Position numbers and translations under genes: made by a program. From Clostridium beijerinckii (GTDB lineage: Bacteria; Bacillota; Clostridia; Clostridiales; Clostridiaceae), in assembly GCA_003129525.1 (NCBI GenBank), contig CP029329.1, positions 1,062,001 through 1,126,000 on the forward strand: a stretch of 64,000 bases of DNA, read 5' to 3'. Of the stretch, positions 18,955 through 26,202 are shown piece after piece (the first letter of the stretch is position 1; the number at the start of each line of letters is the position of its first letter). The notes under the pieces were generated by a model that made no database searches, was not told where the DNA came from, and saw only the letters and a list, made by a program, of their open reading frames with translations.

Positions 18955-19806
18955 ATGGATTTAAAGGATATAAAAACTCAAGAAATAGTTAATAAGTATA
19001 ATTTTAAGTTTACAAAAAGTCTGGGTCAAAATTTTCTAGTGGATGATTCAGTACTTAACGATATAATAGATGGAGCAGAAGTAAATAATGAAGATTTTAT
19101 TATAGAAATTGGTCCAGGAGTAGGGACTTTAACTGCTCAGCTTTTAATGAAAGCAAAAAAGGTAACTGCAATAGAATTAGATAGTGACTTAATTCCTATT
19201 CTAGAAAAAGAGTTGGGGGATAATGAAAACTTCAATTTAATACATAAAGATGCACTTAAAGTAGATTTTAATGAACTTATTGGAGATGAAAAAAGTGTTA
19301 AGCTTGTAGCTAATCTTCCATATTACGTTACAACACCTATAATTCTTAAACTTTTAAAAGACGGATATAATTTTAAATCTTTAACTATTATGATACAAAA
19401 GGAAGTTGCAGAGAGAATTAATGCAGAACCAAATTGCAAGGCATATGGAGCATTGTCTGTTTTGGTACAATATTACTGTGATACGAGTATAGTAAGAAGA
19501 GTAGCACCAACATCATTTATTCCAAGGCCAAAGGTAGAATCTATAGTGATAAAATTAGATAGATTGGATAAGCCTAGAGTTGAAACTAAAGATGTAAGGT
19601 TTATGTTTGAATTAGTAAGGGCTGGATTTAATATGAGAAGGAAGACTTTATGGAATGCTACAAAGGCACTTAAAGTAAATAAGGAAAAATTAGAAGAAGC
19701 ATTTGAAAAATCAGGAATAGATCCTAAGAGAAGAGCAGAAACTCTAACAGTACAAGAATTTGCAACATTAGCAGATTGCATATATGATATGAAAATTAAC
19801 GATTAA
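18955..19806 (+). CDS. rsmA: 16S rRNA (adenine1518-N6/adenine1519-N6)-dimethyltransferase
   Basis: KsgA/RsmA dimethylates two adjacent adenines near the 3' end of 16S rRNA using S-adenosylmethionine. The 283-residue protein shows [13 protein letters not shown] at the N-terminus, the SAM-binding [13 protein letters not shown], the catalytic [10 protein letters not shown] motif and the C-terminal [13 protein letters not shown] stretch. The ATG follows the rnmV stop codon with no gap, so translation is probably coupled. A terminator follows at 19847-19890. Confidence 0.97.
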   Translation: MDLKDIKTQEIVNKYNFKFTKSLGQNFLVDDSVLNDIIDGAEVNNEDFIIEIGPGVGTLTAQLLMKAKKVTAIELDSDLIPILEKELGDNENFNLIHKDALKVDFNELIGDEKSVKLVANLPYYVTTPIILKLLKDGYNFKSLTIMIQKEVAERINAEPNCKAYGALSVLVQYYCDTSIVRRVAPTSFIPRPKVESIVIKLDRLDKPRVETKDVRFMFELVRAGFNMRRKTLWNATKALKVNKEKLEEAFEKSGIDPKRRAETLTVQEFATLADCIYDMKIND

Positions 19807-19846
19807 AGGTATTACGAAAGGCTTTTAAAGTTTTAGACGTATTTGA

Positions 19847-19890
19847 AAAAATAACAGATCTTGTTTTAAGACAAGGTCTGTTATTTTCTT
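19847..19890 (+). terminator. rho-independent terminator after ksgA
   Basis: AAAATAACAGATCTTG (from 19848) pairs with CAAGGTCTGTTATTTT (19872-19887) with one mismatch, followed by CTTTC. It separates the ksgA transcript from the next promoter. Confidence 0.75.
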
Positions 19891-19908
19891 TCATGCGGCT
19901 TAATTAAA

Positions 19909-19936
19909 TCATAATAGCAATTCTTCCGCATATAAT
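19909..19936 (+). promoter_or_regulatory. candidate sigma-E-type (mother-cell) sporulation promoter
   Basis: TCATAAT (19909-19915), 13 bases, then CATATAAT (19929-19936). Against the Bacillus sigma-E consensus KMATATT / CATACAMT this is six of seven and seven of eight matches. CATATAATA also fits the sigma-K -10 pattern CATANNNTA. The predicted transcript would start near 19943, about 28 bases before the GTG start of the repeat protein. AT-rich DNA makes chance matches possible. Confidence 0.5.
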
Positions 19937-19970
19937 ATATGGAATAAATATATGTGGAGGGAATATAGGG

Positions 19971-21983
19971 GTGGCACATAATAAATTATATAGAAATTTT
20001 ATAATATTACAGGAAGATGAAAGAGGATATTCTCATTCTAACGATAAAGCTTTATCTGGATATGCCAAGGTTGAGGCAAAAGGTGATAAGTGTAAGGTAT
20101 CTTTTTATGCCCAAAATCTTAGGCAAGAAGATAATTATTCCATGGTACTTATCTGTTGCAAAAGGGATTTAAAACAATTAATTGATTTAGGACCTTTAGC
20201 AATAAATGGAGTTGGAAAAGGAGATACCAGCAAAGAATACTATGTCAATAACATAGCTGGACTTGGAATATCTTATGAAAAAATATCTGGAGCTGCTATT
20301 TGTAAAATAAAAGATAATGAAACTGAGTTTATAATGCATGGATTTATGAATGGGGAAGATTCTGCTGATAATTGGAGGAAATTTAAAGTTGTTAAAGTAG
20401 ATTCTAAAAAGTACATTAATAAACTAGATGAAGAACCTAAAAAGTATATTAATAAACTAGATGAAGAACCCAAAGAGTACATTAATAAATTGGATGAAAA
20501 ACCTAAAAAGTATATTAATAAACTGGATGAAGAACCTAAAAAGTATATTAATAAACTAGATGAAGAGCCTAAAGAGTACATTAATAAATTGGATGAAAAA
20601 CCTAAAAAGTATATTAATAAACTAGATGAAGAACCTGAAAAGTATATTAATAAATTTGATGAAGAACCTAAAAAGTATATTAACAAACTGGATGAAGAAC
20701 CTAAAAAATATATTAATAGATTGAATACAGAACCTAAAAACAAGGATATTCTTGATTCAAGTATAAATAATAAAGTTATAATATCACAATCAAATATTGT
20801 AGAAACTAAAACTGTAAAAGCATCGAAATTAGAAAGTGAATTAGTTGAGCGTAAAAAGGAAGAAGATAATATTAAATCTAAAGAAAATATAGAAGTAGGA
20901 ATTTCAAATGAGAACAATTCTAAAGTGGAAGATAAACATCAAAACAGGATTCCTGAAAACCATAAGAAGATAGCTCAAACTATAGATTCTTTAGATGAAG
21001 ATAGAAATAAGTGTAAAGAAGCTAAGAAATGTGAGAAGAATGAAGAAACTAAAAAGTGTTACAAGCATGAGATGGATGAAAATATAGAAGAATCTATTAA
21101 TAGATTATCTAAAAAGTTAGAGACTTATGATGGTGTAATAGATTTTAGGATAAATAATTTGCATGAGGATATTATAGTTTATGGTTTTATAAGGGATAAG
21201 AAAAGCAATGACTGTAAGTGGAAAAAATTCAAATTAGAAAAGAAATGTAGAAGTGAGAGCAATATTAAACGTAATTCAAGGAGAATAGAAGAAAACTTTA
21301 ACTTAGATAAATTAAATCAAACAGTTAGAGAAGATAGATTAGATAGATTAGATATAATAGATTTTGATGAATACGAAAATGATATTCAAAAAATAGGATC
21401 AAAAAATACTGAACAACAATCAAGTTTAGATAATATGCAACAACTAAGCTCAAATAATAATATGCAACAATCAAGTTTAGATAATATGCAACAACTAAGT
21501 TCAAATAACAATATTCAACAAATGAATTTAGAGAATATGAAACAAGTAACTTCAAATCAGGATTTTAAAATTAATGGGGAAGTAGGGCAGTATTTTGAGA
21601 AACTTGCAGAAGGCTTTGAGCCTTATAATGGAAGTTTAGCTGATATAAATTATTGTAAATTGTATAAAATAAATGTAAATAGTATGGAGGATTTATGCGA
21701 TGAATCAAATTATAATAAGTATACATTAGCATATTATCCAATGCTAAACTATTATCCTTATATTACTAAGGTAGGGTATTTCTTATTAGGATATAAATGT
21801 AATAAAAATGGCCATATACAATATATTGTATATGGAATACCAGGAAGTAAAGAAACAAATGATCAACCATATGGAGGAAGAACAGGTTTCGTAACGTGGA
21901 CTAGTGACAATAAAAATGATAGAGGGTATTGGCTAATGTTCTATGATTTTAAAAATTCTTCAATTGTAATCCCAACAAAATAG
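19971..21983 (+). CDS. repeat-rich protein of unknown function, possibly sporulation-related
   Basis: 670 residues, GTG start at 19971 behind GGAGGG. No signal peptide or transmembrane helix. Parts: a globular N-terminal domain (1-145; FIILQEDERGYSH, YSMVLICCKRDLKQL, FIMHGFMNG); ten consecutive 11-residue units of the KKYINKLDEEP type (residues 146-255); a charged Lys/Glu/Asn linker; a short segment resembling the end of the N-terminal domain (DIIVYGFIRDKK...WKKFKLE, about 400-420); three 17-residue Gln/Asn/Ser repeats (residues 482-532); and an aromatic C-terminal domain (YYPMLNYYPYITKVGYFLLGYK; WLMFYDF). No function is recognised. A sigma-E-like promoter precedes it and a small membrane protein follows after 15 bases. 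In Bacillus the mother-cell gene yabG occupies the slot after ksgA, but this protein does not resemble YabG. Confidence 0.9.
   Translation: MAHNKLYRNFIILQEDERGYSHSNDKALSGYAKVEAKGDKCKVSFYAQNLRQEDNYSMVLICCKRDLKQLIDLGPLAINGVGKGDTSKEYYVNNIAGLGISYEKISGAAICKIKDNETEFIMHGFMNGEDSADNWRKFKVVKVDSKKYINKLDEEPKKYINKLDEEPKEYINKLDEKPKKYINKLDEEPKKYINKLDEEPKEYINKLDEKPKKYINKLDEEPEKYINKFDEEPKKYINKLDEEPKKYINRLNTEPKNKDILDSSINNKVIISQSNIVETKTVKASKLESELVERKKEEDNIKSKENIEVGISNENNSKVEDKHQNRIPENHKKIAQTIDSLDEDRNKCKEAKKCEKNEETKKCYKHEMDENIEESINRLSKKLETYDGVIDFRINNLHEDIIVYGFIRDKKSNDCKWKKFKLEKKCRSESNIKRNSRRIEENFNLDKLNQTVREDRLDRLDIIDFDEYENDIQKIGSKNTEQQSSLDNMQQLSSNNNMQQSSLDNMQQLSSNNNIQQMNLENMKQVTSNQDFKINGEVGQYFEKLAEGFEPYNGSLADINYCKLYKINVNSMEDLCDESNYNKYTLAYYPMLNYYPYITKVGYFLLGYKCNKNGHIQYIVYGIPGSKETNDQPYGGRTGFVTWTSDNKNDRGYWLMFYDFKNSSIVIPTK
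20406..20735 (+). repeat. ten tandem 33-bp in-frame repeats
   Basis: Each 33-bp unit encodes an 11-residue unit of the form K(K/E)YINKLDE(E/K)P. Units 3 and 6 are identical to each other and differ from the others in the same way (AAAGAG...GATGAAAAACCT), so units 1-3 and 4-6 form a 99-bp higher-order duplication. The last unit is the most diverged (KKYINRLNTEP). Confidence 0.95.
21414..21566 (+). repeat. three tandem 51-bp in-frame repeats
   Basis: Encodes QQSSLDNMQQLSSNNNM, then almost the same unit ending in I, then a diverged third unit (QQMNLENMKQVTSNQDF). The first two copies differ at few bases, pointing to a recent duplication. Confidence 0.9.
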
Positions 21984-21998
21984 GAAGATAAAATTATT

Positions 21999-22565
21999 AT
22001 GAATAAAAAGCAATTAATTGTCACATCAATATTGTTATCATTAATGATAATACTAGCCATAACTCAAGGTTTCTTTAAGGACAATTTTGAACGGATGGTT
22101 CTTACGGATAGAGGAATAAGTGAATTTAAGGAATATGATTTTGATGAAGATAAGTATGTTATATCATTGCCAAGTGAATGGATTGTAGATGAAAGAGAAA
22201 GTAAAGGGCAATATGTAAGCCATAAATTAAGTTTTAAAGACAATAATAATAAACTTACTGGTTTGTTGGAAGTAATAAATACTAAAGATGATTTAGATGT
22301 ATTTGCAGAACGTGATTTGAATAATCAGTATTTAGAATACTTTAATTCAGAGGTAATACCTTTTAAGAATCCTAATAATGCTGGAGTATTAGTAAAATAT
22401 GAGACAAGTATAAAAAATGGATACGACTTTAAAAACGAATGTTATTATTTGAATTTAGAAGAAGGTAAGACAATAAAGGTATTATTTAATCTTAAGAAAA
22501 ACGAGTATAGGGAAAATATGAATACTATTTTTAATACTATTATCTCAAGTATTAAAACATCTTAA
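21999..22565 (+). CDS. small membrane-anchored hypothetical protein
   Basis: 188 residues, starting 15 bases after the stop of the repeat protein, with AGGAAGA as ribosome binding site. One N-terminal hydrophobic helix (LIVTSILLSLMIILAITQG, residues 5-23) anchors a ~160-residue extracytoplasmic domain. The part YVISLPSEWIVDERESKGQYVSHKLSFKDN...LEVIN resembles the PsbP-like/lipoprotein type of beta-sheet domain in general style, but I cannot assign a family. Tight spacing indicates co-expression with the upstream gene. A hairpin at 22751-22793 lies downstream. Confidence 0.85.
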   Translation: MNKKQLIVTSILLSLMIILAITQGFFKDNFERMVLTDRGISEFKEYDFDEDKYVISLPSEWIVDERESKGQYVSHKLSFKDNNNKLTGLLEVINTKDDLDVFAERDLNNQYLEYFNSEVIPFKNPNNAGVLVKYETSIKNGYDFKNECYYLNLEEGKTIKVLFNLKKNEYRENMNTIFNTIISSIKTS

Positions 22566-22682
22566 AAGTAATGTAATAAGTATGGGCGTAATAATGTGTT
22601 TGAAAATTTCAATAATAGATAGCTTGGCGTAAAATTTGCTTCGTTATAGTCCACAAAACATATTGTAACATGTTTAGATTGC

Positions 22683-22715
22683 TATTTGTTTTTATATCAT
22701 TTAAGAAAACAAATA
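22683..22715 (+). terminator. weak hairpin downstream of the two-gene unit
   Basis: TATTTGTTTT (22683-22692) pairs with AAAACAAATA (22706-22715). AT-rich and without a U-run; could be chance or part of a termination region with 22751-22793. Confidence 0.3.
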
Positions 22716-22750
22716 AGATTTGCCAAGGATAAGGATAAGTATTATAATTT

Positions 22751-22795
22751 AAGTATCAAGGAGAAGCAGAAACTAGCTTCTCCTTGATACTTATT
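22751..22795 (+). terminator. strong hairpin upstream of lgt, probable terminator
   Basis: AAGTATCAAGGAGAAGC (22751-22767) pairs perfectly over 17 bases with GCTTCTCCTTGATACTT (22776-22792). The U-run is weak (ATTTG). It lies 21 bases before the lgt start codon; its 5' arm contains AGGAG and its 3' arm CTCCTT, so alternative pairing with the lgt ribosome binding site is conceivable. Confidence 0.5.
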
Positions 22796-22813
22796 TGACG
22801 TTTGGAGGGAATA

Positions 22814-23587
22814 ATGAGGATAATATTATTTGAGATATTTGGTATACAAATAAAGGGTTATGGATTAATGATTGCAATTGGTATAATTGTTGCAGCCGCT
22901 TTATTTATAAATAAAGGAAAAAAGAAAGGGTTTAATGAAGATCATTTATTAAACTTAATTATTTTTGCAATAATAGGTGGAATGCTTGGAGGTAAAGGAT
23001 TATTTATAATAACTGAATTTAAGGATATTATAAAAGAACCAAGTATATTATTGAATTTTGGATATGGTTTTGTTATTTATGGAGCTATAGGTGGTGGTGC
23101 TTTAGCAATGTACCTATATTGCAAAAAAAAGAATTGGAATATAATTGAGATGCTAGATATGACAGTCCCAGGTCTTGCAATAGCACAAGGTTTTGGAAGA
23201 ATTGGATGTTTTTTAGCTGGATGTTGCTATGGAGCAGAAACTATATTACCTATAGGTGTAAAGTTTCCTAAAACTTCTCTTGCACCAGCAGGAATAGATG
23301 TACACCCAACACAAATTTATTCTTCGATTTTTGATTTTTTATTAGGATTTTTTCTTTTATATTATAGTAAGAAGGAAAGACAGAATGGTAAAGTAGTGGG
23401 TATGTATTTAATAATATATAGCATTGGAAGGTTTTTAGTAGAGTTTTTAAGAGATGATCCTAGAGGAAGTGTTGGATTTCTTTCTACATCGCAATTTATT
23501 GCAATATTTACTTTAGTGCTTGGGATTATTATTTTTAATAACCACAAGTTTTTTAAAGGAGCGAAGAAAAACATTGAAGAACAATAA
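22814..23587 (+). CDS. lgt: phosphatidylglycerol--prolipoprotein diacylglyceryl transferase
   Basis: Membrane enzyme that attaches diacylglycerol to the lipobox cysteine of prolipoproteins. The 257-residue product has seven or so hydrophobic helices, the N-terminal IKGYGLMIAIGI motif, YGAIGGGALAMYLY, and the Lgt signature region QGFGRIGCFLAGCCYGAET with the essential arginine. Start ATG 22814 lies behind GGAGGG; an in-frame TTG at 22802 overlaps that site and is not used. The last 14 bases overlap a lipoprotein gene. Confidence 0.95.
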   Translation: MRIILFEIFGIQIKGYGLMIAIGIIVAAALFINKGKKKGFNEDHLLNLIIFAIIGGMLGGKGLFIITEFKDIIKEPSILLNFGYGFVIYGAIGGGALAMYLYCKKKNWNIIEMLDMTVPGLAIAQGFGRIGCFLAGCCYGAETILPIGVKFPKTSLAPAGIDVHPTQIYSSIFDFLLGFFLLYYSKKERQNGKVVGMYLIIYSIGRFLVEFLRDDPRGSVGFLSTSQFIAIFTLVLGIIIFNNHKFFKGAKKNIEEQ

Positions 23588-24410
23588 ATTTTCAATTATA
23601 GTTTTAACCACATTATTAACTGCAAGTATGATGCTCTCAGGCTGCACCTTTGTTAATGATTTAGAAGTTAAAATGAATCTTAAAAATCAGCAATTTGAGT
23701 ATATAAAACAAAATAGAGTAGATAAGATTGTTATACAAAGTGTTAGGGATAGCGGATTTAGATTTGTAGTTAATGATAGTAAAGCAATAGAGGATATTTA
23801 TAAACTTTTGTCAGAAGGTAGTGAGGTTTCAAAAAAGAGTTCTCTTGATCCAGATTATATTTTTGAGGTCTGCATTGGAGACGAAGTAAATAAGTACCAA
23901 TATGTAGTTGGAGCTAACGAGCGTAATACAGGTAATTTTTATAATGAAGATAAAGCTTTTTCAGTTTCAAAGAATTTAGAAAATACTATAATGCAAAATC
24001 TTTCATTTATAAGAAAACCAAGAAACTTTCAATACATATACTATCAATCAATATTGAAGGTTATTGAAAGCAAAAGGGACATTTTATCTAATGATAATAA
24101 GGTTGGAATAGATATAGGCGGAGATGTAGATTGCTTAAAATATATATTTTCTGTGGACTTAGAAGAATTTAAGAAGAATCTAAATGAGGTTTTACCGAAT
24201 GTTGATTTGGTGAATAATAATTATGAAAACTTTGATACAATAATAAGAGTTAAGAATAGGGGATATAATAGTACAATCTTCAAAACTTTAATAACTGTAG
24301 AAAATAAAAAGGATAAATCTTTTGAGAGCTATTATATATTAGCAGAATATAATTATAAGGATTGGGATATTAAGGTAAGCGAACCAAACAAAGTACCACA
24401 AGATTGGTGA
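23574..24410 (+). CDS. lipoprotein of unknown function overlapping lgt
   Basis: 278 residues from a TTG start at 23574, with AAAGGAG 15 bases upstream inside the end of lgt. The signal peptide KFSIIVLTTLLTASMMLSGC has a clear lipobox (LSGC, Cys 24), so it should itself be a substrate of Lgt. The rest is a soluble domain (residues ~45-150 with DKIVIQSVRDSGFRFVVNDSKAIEDIYKLL, a style seen in DUF5301-like lipoproteins) plus a second segment ending WDIKVSEPNKVP. No function assigned. A start further upstream (23520) would place residues before the signal peptide and is rejected. Confidence 0.85.
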   Translation: MKNNKFSIIVLTTLLTASMMLSGCTFVNDLEVKMNLKNQQFEYIKQNRVDKIVIQSVRDSGFRFVVNDSKAIEDIYKLLSEGSEVSKKSSLDPDYIFEVCIGDEVNKYQYVVGANERNTGNFYNEDKAFSVSKNLENTIMQNLSFIRKPRNFQYIYYQSILKVIESKRDILSNDNKVGIDIGGDVDCLKYIFSVDLEEFKKNLNEVLPNVDLVNNNYENFDTIIRVKNRGYNSTIFKTLITVENKKDKSFESYYILAEYNYKDWDIKVSEPNKVPQDW

Positions 24411-24430
24411 AGTAAATGGAGGATGAAATA

Positions 24431-25270
24431 ATGAGTTGTGAAAACTGTCAAAGTAAGGATACATGTAAATCTAAGGATGAAGGATGTAAAGAAGAAAGTT
24501 TGAAGTTAACACCTAGATATGGAAAGATAAAAAATGTTATAGGTGTTATAAGTGGAAAAGGTGGCGTTGGTAAATCAACGGTTACTGGAATTATGGCAAC
24601 TATGTTAGCTAAGAAAGGCTATAAGGTAGGGGTTTTAGATGCAGATATTACGGGACCGTCCATGCCAAGGTTTTTTGGTGTTAATAGTAAAAGAGCAACT
24701 ATAATTCCTTTAGAAAATGATATGGTAAGATTTGAACCTGTAGAAACAGAAAGTGGAATAAAGGTGATTTCTATGAATCTTTTAACCGCAGTAGAAGATG
24801 AACCCGTTATTTGGAGAGGTCCTGTGATTACAGGAGTATTAAAGCAAATGTTTATAGAGACTAATTGGGAAGAACTAGACTATTTGCTTATAGATATGCC
24901 GCCAGGTACTGGAGATATAGCTTTAACTGTAATGCAAGAGTTTCCAATTAATGAAATTGTAATAGTTTCTACACCACAAGATATGGTATCAATGATTGTT
25001 AAGAAAGTTGTTATTATGGCTCAAAAGATAGGCATAAAGATTAAAGGCGTAGTAGAAAATATGGCTTATATAAACTGCCCAGATTGTGATAAAAAAATAA
25101 GAGTATTTAGCAGAAAATCTTCAGATGAAAATGCTCAATATCTAGGATTGCCTCTGATAGGAGAACTACCAATTAATATTGAACTTACAGAAGCACTAGA
25201 AGAGGGCAAAGCTGAGGAATATGTTAGAGAAAACTCATTGTATTCGTTAATATTTGAAGGATTATATTAA
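24431..25270 (+). CDS. Mrp/NBP35-type P-loop ATPase, iron-sulfur cluster carrier
   Basis: 279-residue cytosolic ATPase of the Mrp/ApbC/NBP35 family, which carries or assembles iron-sulfur clusters. Visible: a Cys-rich N-terminus (MSCENCQSKDTCKSKDEGC), the deviant Walker A GKGGVGKST near residue 41, VLDADITGPSMPRFFG, IDMPPGTGDIALT, and a CxxC pair near the C-terminus (YINCPDC) that binds the cluster at the dimer interface. Start ATG 24431 with GGAGG nine bases upstream; the in-frame ATG 24416 overlaps that site. A ferredoxin gene follows after 160 bases. Confidence 0.92.
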   Translation: MSCENCQSKDTCKSKDEGCKEESLKLTPRYGKIKNVIGVISGKGGVGKSTVTGIMATMLAKKGYKVGVLDADITGPSMPRFFGVNSKRATIIPLENDMVRFEPVETESGIKVISMNLLTAVEDEPVIWRGPVITGVLKQMFIETNWEELDYLLIDMPPGTGDIALTVMQEFPINEIVIVSTPQDMVSMIVKKVVIMAQKIGIKIKGVVENMAYINCPDCDKKIRVFSRKSSDENAQYLGLPLIGELPINIELTEALEEGKAEEYVRENSLYSLIFEGLY

Positions 25271-25279
25271 AAAATATTT

Positions 25280-25336
25280 AGGCATATGAAATAAAATAAC
25301 TAGAATGTTTAACTTGTTATTTTACTTTATATGCCT
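25280..25336. repeat. dispersed hairpin repeat, copy B
   Basis: Ends AGGCATAT (25280-25287) and ATATGCCT (25329-25336); inner arms AAAATAAC / GTTATTTT. Located between the Mrp-type ATPase and ferredoxin genes. Confidence 0.75.
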
Positions 25337-25431
25337 TATTTCTAAATTATGATGTTATATATACATAAATTATTATTTCTTAGGAAATAATAAGTTAGTA
25401 ATTTTATATTATAGAAAGGATTGATTTATTA

Positions 25432-25620
25432 ATGAAGCCAAATGTAGATAAAGATACTTGTATATCATGCGGATTATGTCCATCAATATGTCCAGAATGT
25501 TTTGATATGGAGGATGATGGAAAGGCTGGAGCAATAGTTGATGAAGTTCCAGATGATTCAATGGATTCAGCAAAAGAAGCAGAAGAAAGTTGTCCGGTAA
25601 ATGCAATTTCTATAGAATAA
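25432..25620 (+). CDS. small ferredoxin, one 4Fe-4S cluster
   Basis: 62 residues. The motif CISCGLCPSIC (Cys 10, 13, 16, with Cys 20 and 23 nearby) and the distant CPVNAI give the four ligands of one 4Fe-4S cluster; the acidic central part (DMEDDGKAG...EVPDDSMDSAKEAEESCP) is typical of single-cluster Clostridium/Thermotoga-type ferredoxins. A cytosolic electron carrier. Start ATG 25432 follows AAAGGA. Its neighbour is an iron-sulfur carrier ATPase, which may be functional or chance. A hairpin follows at 25643-25683. Confidence 0.93.
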   Translation: MKPNVDKDTCISCGLCPSICPECFDMEDDGKAGAIVDEVPDDSMDSAKEAEESCPVNAISIE

Positions 25621-25642
25621 TAGAATATGTAAATCTAATTCA

Positions 25643-25683
25643 AATAGGATTGATAGTTGTATAAAACAAATATCAATCCTATT
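25643..25683 (+). terminator. hairpin terminator after the ferredoxin gene
   Basis: AATAGGATTGATA (25643-25655) pairs perfectly with TATCAATCCTATT (25671-25683). Followed by GTGTATTTA, so the U-run is poor. Confidence 0.5.
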
Positions 25684-25850
25684 GTGTATTTATATAGAAA
25701 TTTATAGATTAAGTGCATAAATGGTATGAAATTTTTACAAGGTTTCATTCCTTATGTTAGAATTAATTAAATAAGGTTTAAAAGGTTTATATATAAAGTA
25801 TTAGCTAACTTTGAATACTCTGCAATAATCAGAATATTTTGAAATTGTTA

Positions 25851-26057
25851 TTATAAATAGTCAATTATGTTGTAAATATTAGATTTATCATCTTTATTAT
25901 GATTGGCATTATAATTGGAACTAGATTTACTTAAATTTACCGTGTGATGAGCAATAGAATTAGAAGGTAGATTATTAGATGAAGTAATAAAAATATCGTC
26001 ATTACTATTAACAATAGTAGCATCTTTATAGGTTGAATCTAATACAAAATCTTTCAT
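25851..26057 (-). CDS. 68-residue hypothetical protein
   Basis: A small gene with ATG at 26055-26057 and AAAGGAG ten bases upstream on the minus strand. The product is hydrophilic and rich in Ser, Asn and Asp (SSNNLPSNSIAHHTVNLSKS), has no transmembrane segment, and looks poorly ordered. No family recognised. It lies downstream of degV on the same strand. Its ribosome binding site is in the 3' arm of a 13-bp perfect hairpin (26068-26110), which argues for controlled translation if the gene is real. Confidence 0.6.
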   Translation of the reverse strand: MKDFVLDSTYKDATIVNSNDDIFITSSNNLPSNSIAHHTVNLSKSSSNYNANHNKDDKSNIYNIIDYL

Positions 26058-26067
26058 ATTAAAATAA

Positions 26068-26110
26068 CTCCTTTCTCTATAGAAATATTATTTACAAATA
26101 GAGAAAGGAG
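26068..26110 (-). promoter_or_regulatory. hairpin sequestering the ribosome binding site of the 68-residue gene
   Basis: On the minus strand, CTCCTTTCTCTAT (26110 to 26098), a 17-base loop, then ATAGAGAAAGGAG (26080 to 26068), a perfect 13-bp stem. The 3' arm contains the entire ribosome binding site AAAGGAG, with the ATG ten bases beyond. The bases after the stem (TTATTTTAAT) give only a weak U-run, so it might alternatively act as a terminator. Confidence 0.65.
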
Positions 26111-26120
26111 TATACAGATT

Positions 26121-26170
26121 AAATACATAAAAAATAACAAGTCAGTATGCAAATCCATTTTATCTGATGT
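26121..26170. repeat. partial dispersed hairpin repeat (half copy)
   Basis: Contains the inner segment AAAAAATAACAAGTCAGTATGC, 22 bases of which only the core AAATAACAAGTCAG is shared with other copies. The AGGCATAT ends are not clear. It lies between degV and the 68-residue gene. Confidence 0.45.
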
Positions 26171-26202
26171 TCTCAAGAATTACAGGCTTTATGTAATATG
26201 TC

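Noticed and set aside
20406..20735. Possible CRISPR array
   Set aside because: The 33-bp units are directly adjacent, without variable spacers, and lie in frame inside a gene.
20273..20917. Long minus-strand frame (214 codons) opposite the tandem repeats
   Set aside because: A shadow of the repeat protein: regular 33-bp units keep an antisense frame open. No ribosome binding site and a repetitive Leu/Ser composition.
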